Source of the DNA: Bacteroidota bacterium
GTDB taxonomy: Bacteria; Bacteroidota; Bacteroidia; Bacteroidales; CAJPTX01
Assembly (NCBI GenBank): GCA_002748015.1
Contig: PDRH01000095.1
Location: 1-6,239 of the forward strand
Direction of reading: 5' to 3'
Length of the DNA: 6,239 nt
Made by a program: the position numbers and the translations under genes. The notes below the pieces were generated by a model. It saw nothing but the letters and a program-made list of their open reading frames with translations, did no database searches and was not told the DNA's origin. The first letter of the stretch is position 1. Each line of letters opens with the position of its first letter. Positions 6,055 to 6,239 of this stretch are shown piece by piece.

Positions 6055-6239
6055 TTAAATCTGGCTATCGCCCAACCAGCGCGAAAAGCCCGTTGCCCCC
6101 AGCAGCTGGCGCATCTCCTTCTCCAGCGCCATGTCCACCTGTAGAGAGGCACCCTTATCCTGCTGGCAGACCGAAAGCCCGTGCAGCAGCTGCAGAAAAC
6201 CCAGGTCCAAAGACTCCACGGACTTCACCCGCACCTCCA
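6055..6239 (-). CDS. STAS-domain-like protein, C-terminal part (5' end outside the window)
   Basis: Reading leftwards from the right edge, 60 codons end in TAA at 6055-6057. The fragment contains VKSVESLDLGFLQLLHGL, then a hydrophilic turn (QQDKGA), a beta-like SLQVDMAL, a helix KEMRQLLGATGF, and ends in LGDSQI. The order of an Asp-led helix, a strand, then a helix ending in a GF matches the second half of STAS domains (anti-sigma antagonist / MlaB-like). Where SpoIIAA-type proteins have D-S-S-G with a phosphorylated Ser, this one has D-L-G-F, so regulation by Ser phosphorylation looks unlikely. It precedes cheY by 20 bp and is probably the first or an early gene of the operon. Small STAS proteins occur in some che operons; their role there is not clear to me. 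Only the C-terminal half is visible, so the family call is tentative. Confidence 0.65.
   Translation of the reverse strand, partial: EVRVKSVESLDLGFLQLLHGLSVCQQDKGASLQVDMALEKEMRQLLGATGFSRWLGDSQI

Noticed and set aside
1..6239. Search for transposons, tRNAs, CRISPR repeats, riboswitches and intrinsic terminators
   Set aside because: Coding sequence fills nearly the whole window; the gaps are at most 48 bp and contain no repeat arrays, cloverleaf-like sequence or hairpin followed by a T-run that I could see.

Overview
The window is one dense, leftward-transcribed (minus-strand) chemotaxis operon with no mobile elements, RNA genes or CRISPR. In transcription order (right to left) it holds: the C-terminal end of a STAS-like protein (6055-6239, cut by the window edge), a single-domain CheY (5669-6034), CheA (3561-5669), CheW (2994-3539), CheR (2073-2945), a soluble histidine-kinase-like protein with a substituted phosphoacceptor site (1108-2055), CheD (638-1102) and the N-terminal two thirds of CheB (1-632, running off the left edge). 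Gaps between genes range from a 1-base overlap to 48 bp. I see no terminator or convincing internal promoter, so the block is probably one transcript whose promoter lies beyond the right edge.

The genes form a nearly complete signalling and adaptation core. CheW couples receptors to CheA. CheA autophosphorylates on its P1 histidine and passes phosphate to CheY and to the receiver domain of CheB. CheR methylates receptor glutamates, CheB removes methyl groups and deamidates, and CheD deamidates receptor glutamines. No chemoreceptor, flagellar or pilus gene and no CheC/CheX/CheZ phosphatase lies in the window, so the stimulus and the output (swimming, gliding, twitching or a non-motility process) cannot be read from it.

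The unusual member is the protein between cheR and cheD. Its ATP-binding motifs look intact, but the histidine of the HisKA H-box is replaced by asparagine (N72), so it cannot work as a classical autophosphorylating histidine kinase. With the STAS-like protein it is the part of the operon that standard chemotaxis models do not explain.

Organism: a bacterium with moderately high GC (mid-50s percent by eye). Shine-Dalgarno-like sequences are weak or inconsistent before most genes, and the CheA N-terminus and middle region resemble what I remember of Bacteroidota and related CheA proteins. This placement is inference only; other phyla with mixed che operons are possible. Codon bias against TTA, CTA and TCA leaves long open frames on the opposite strand; I regard these as shadows, not genes.
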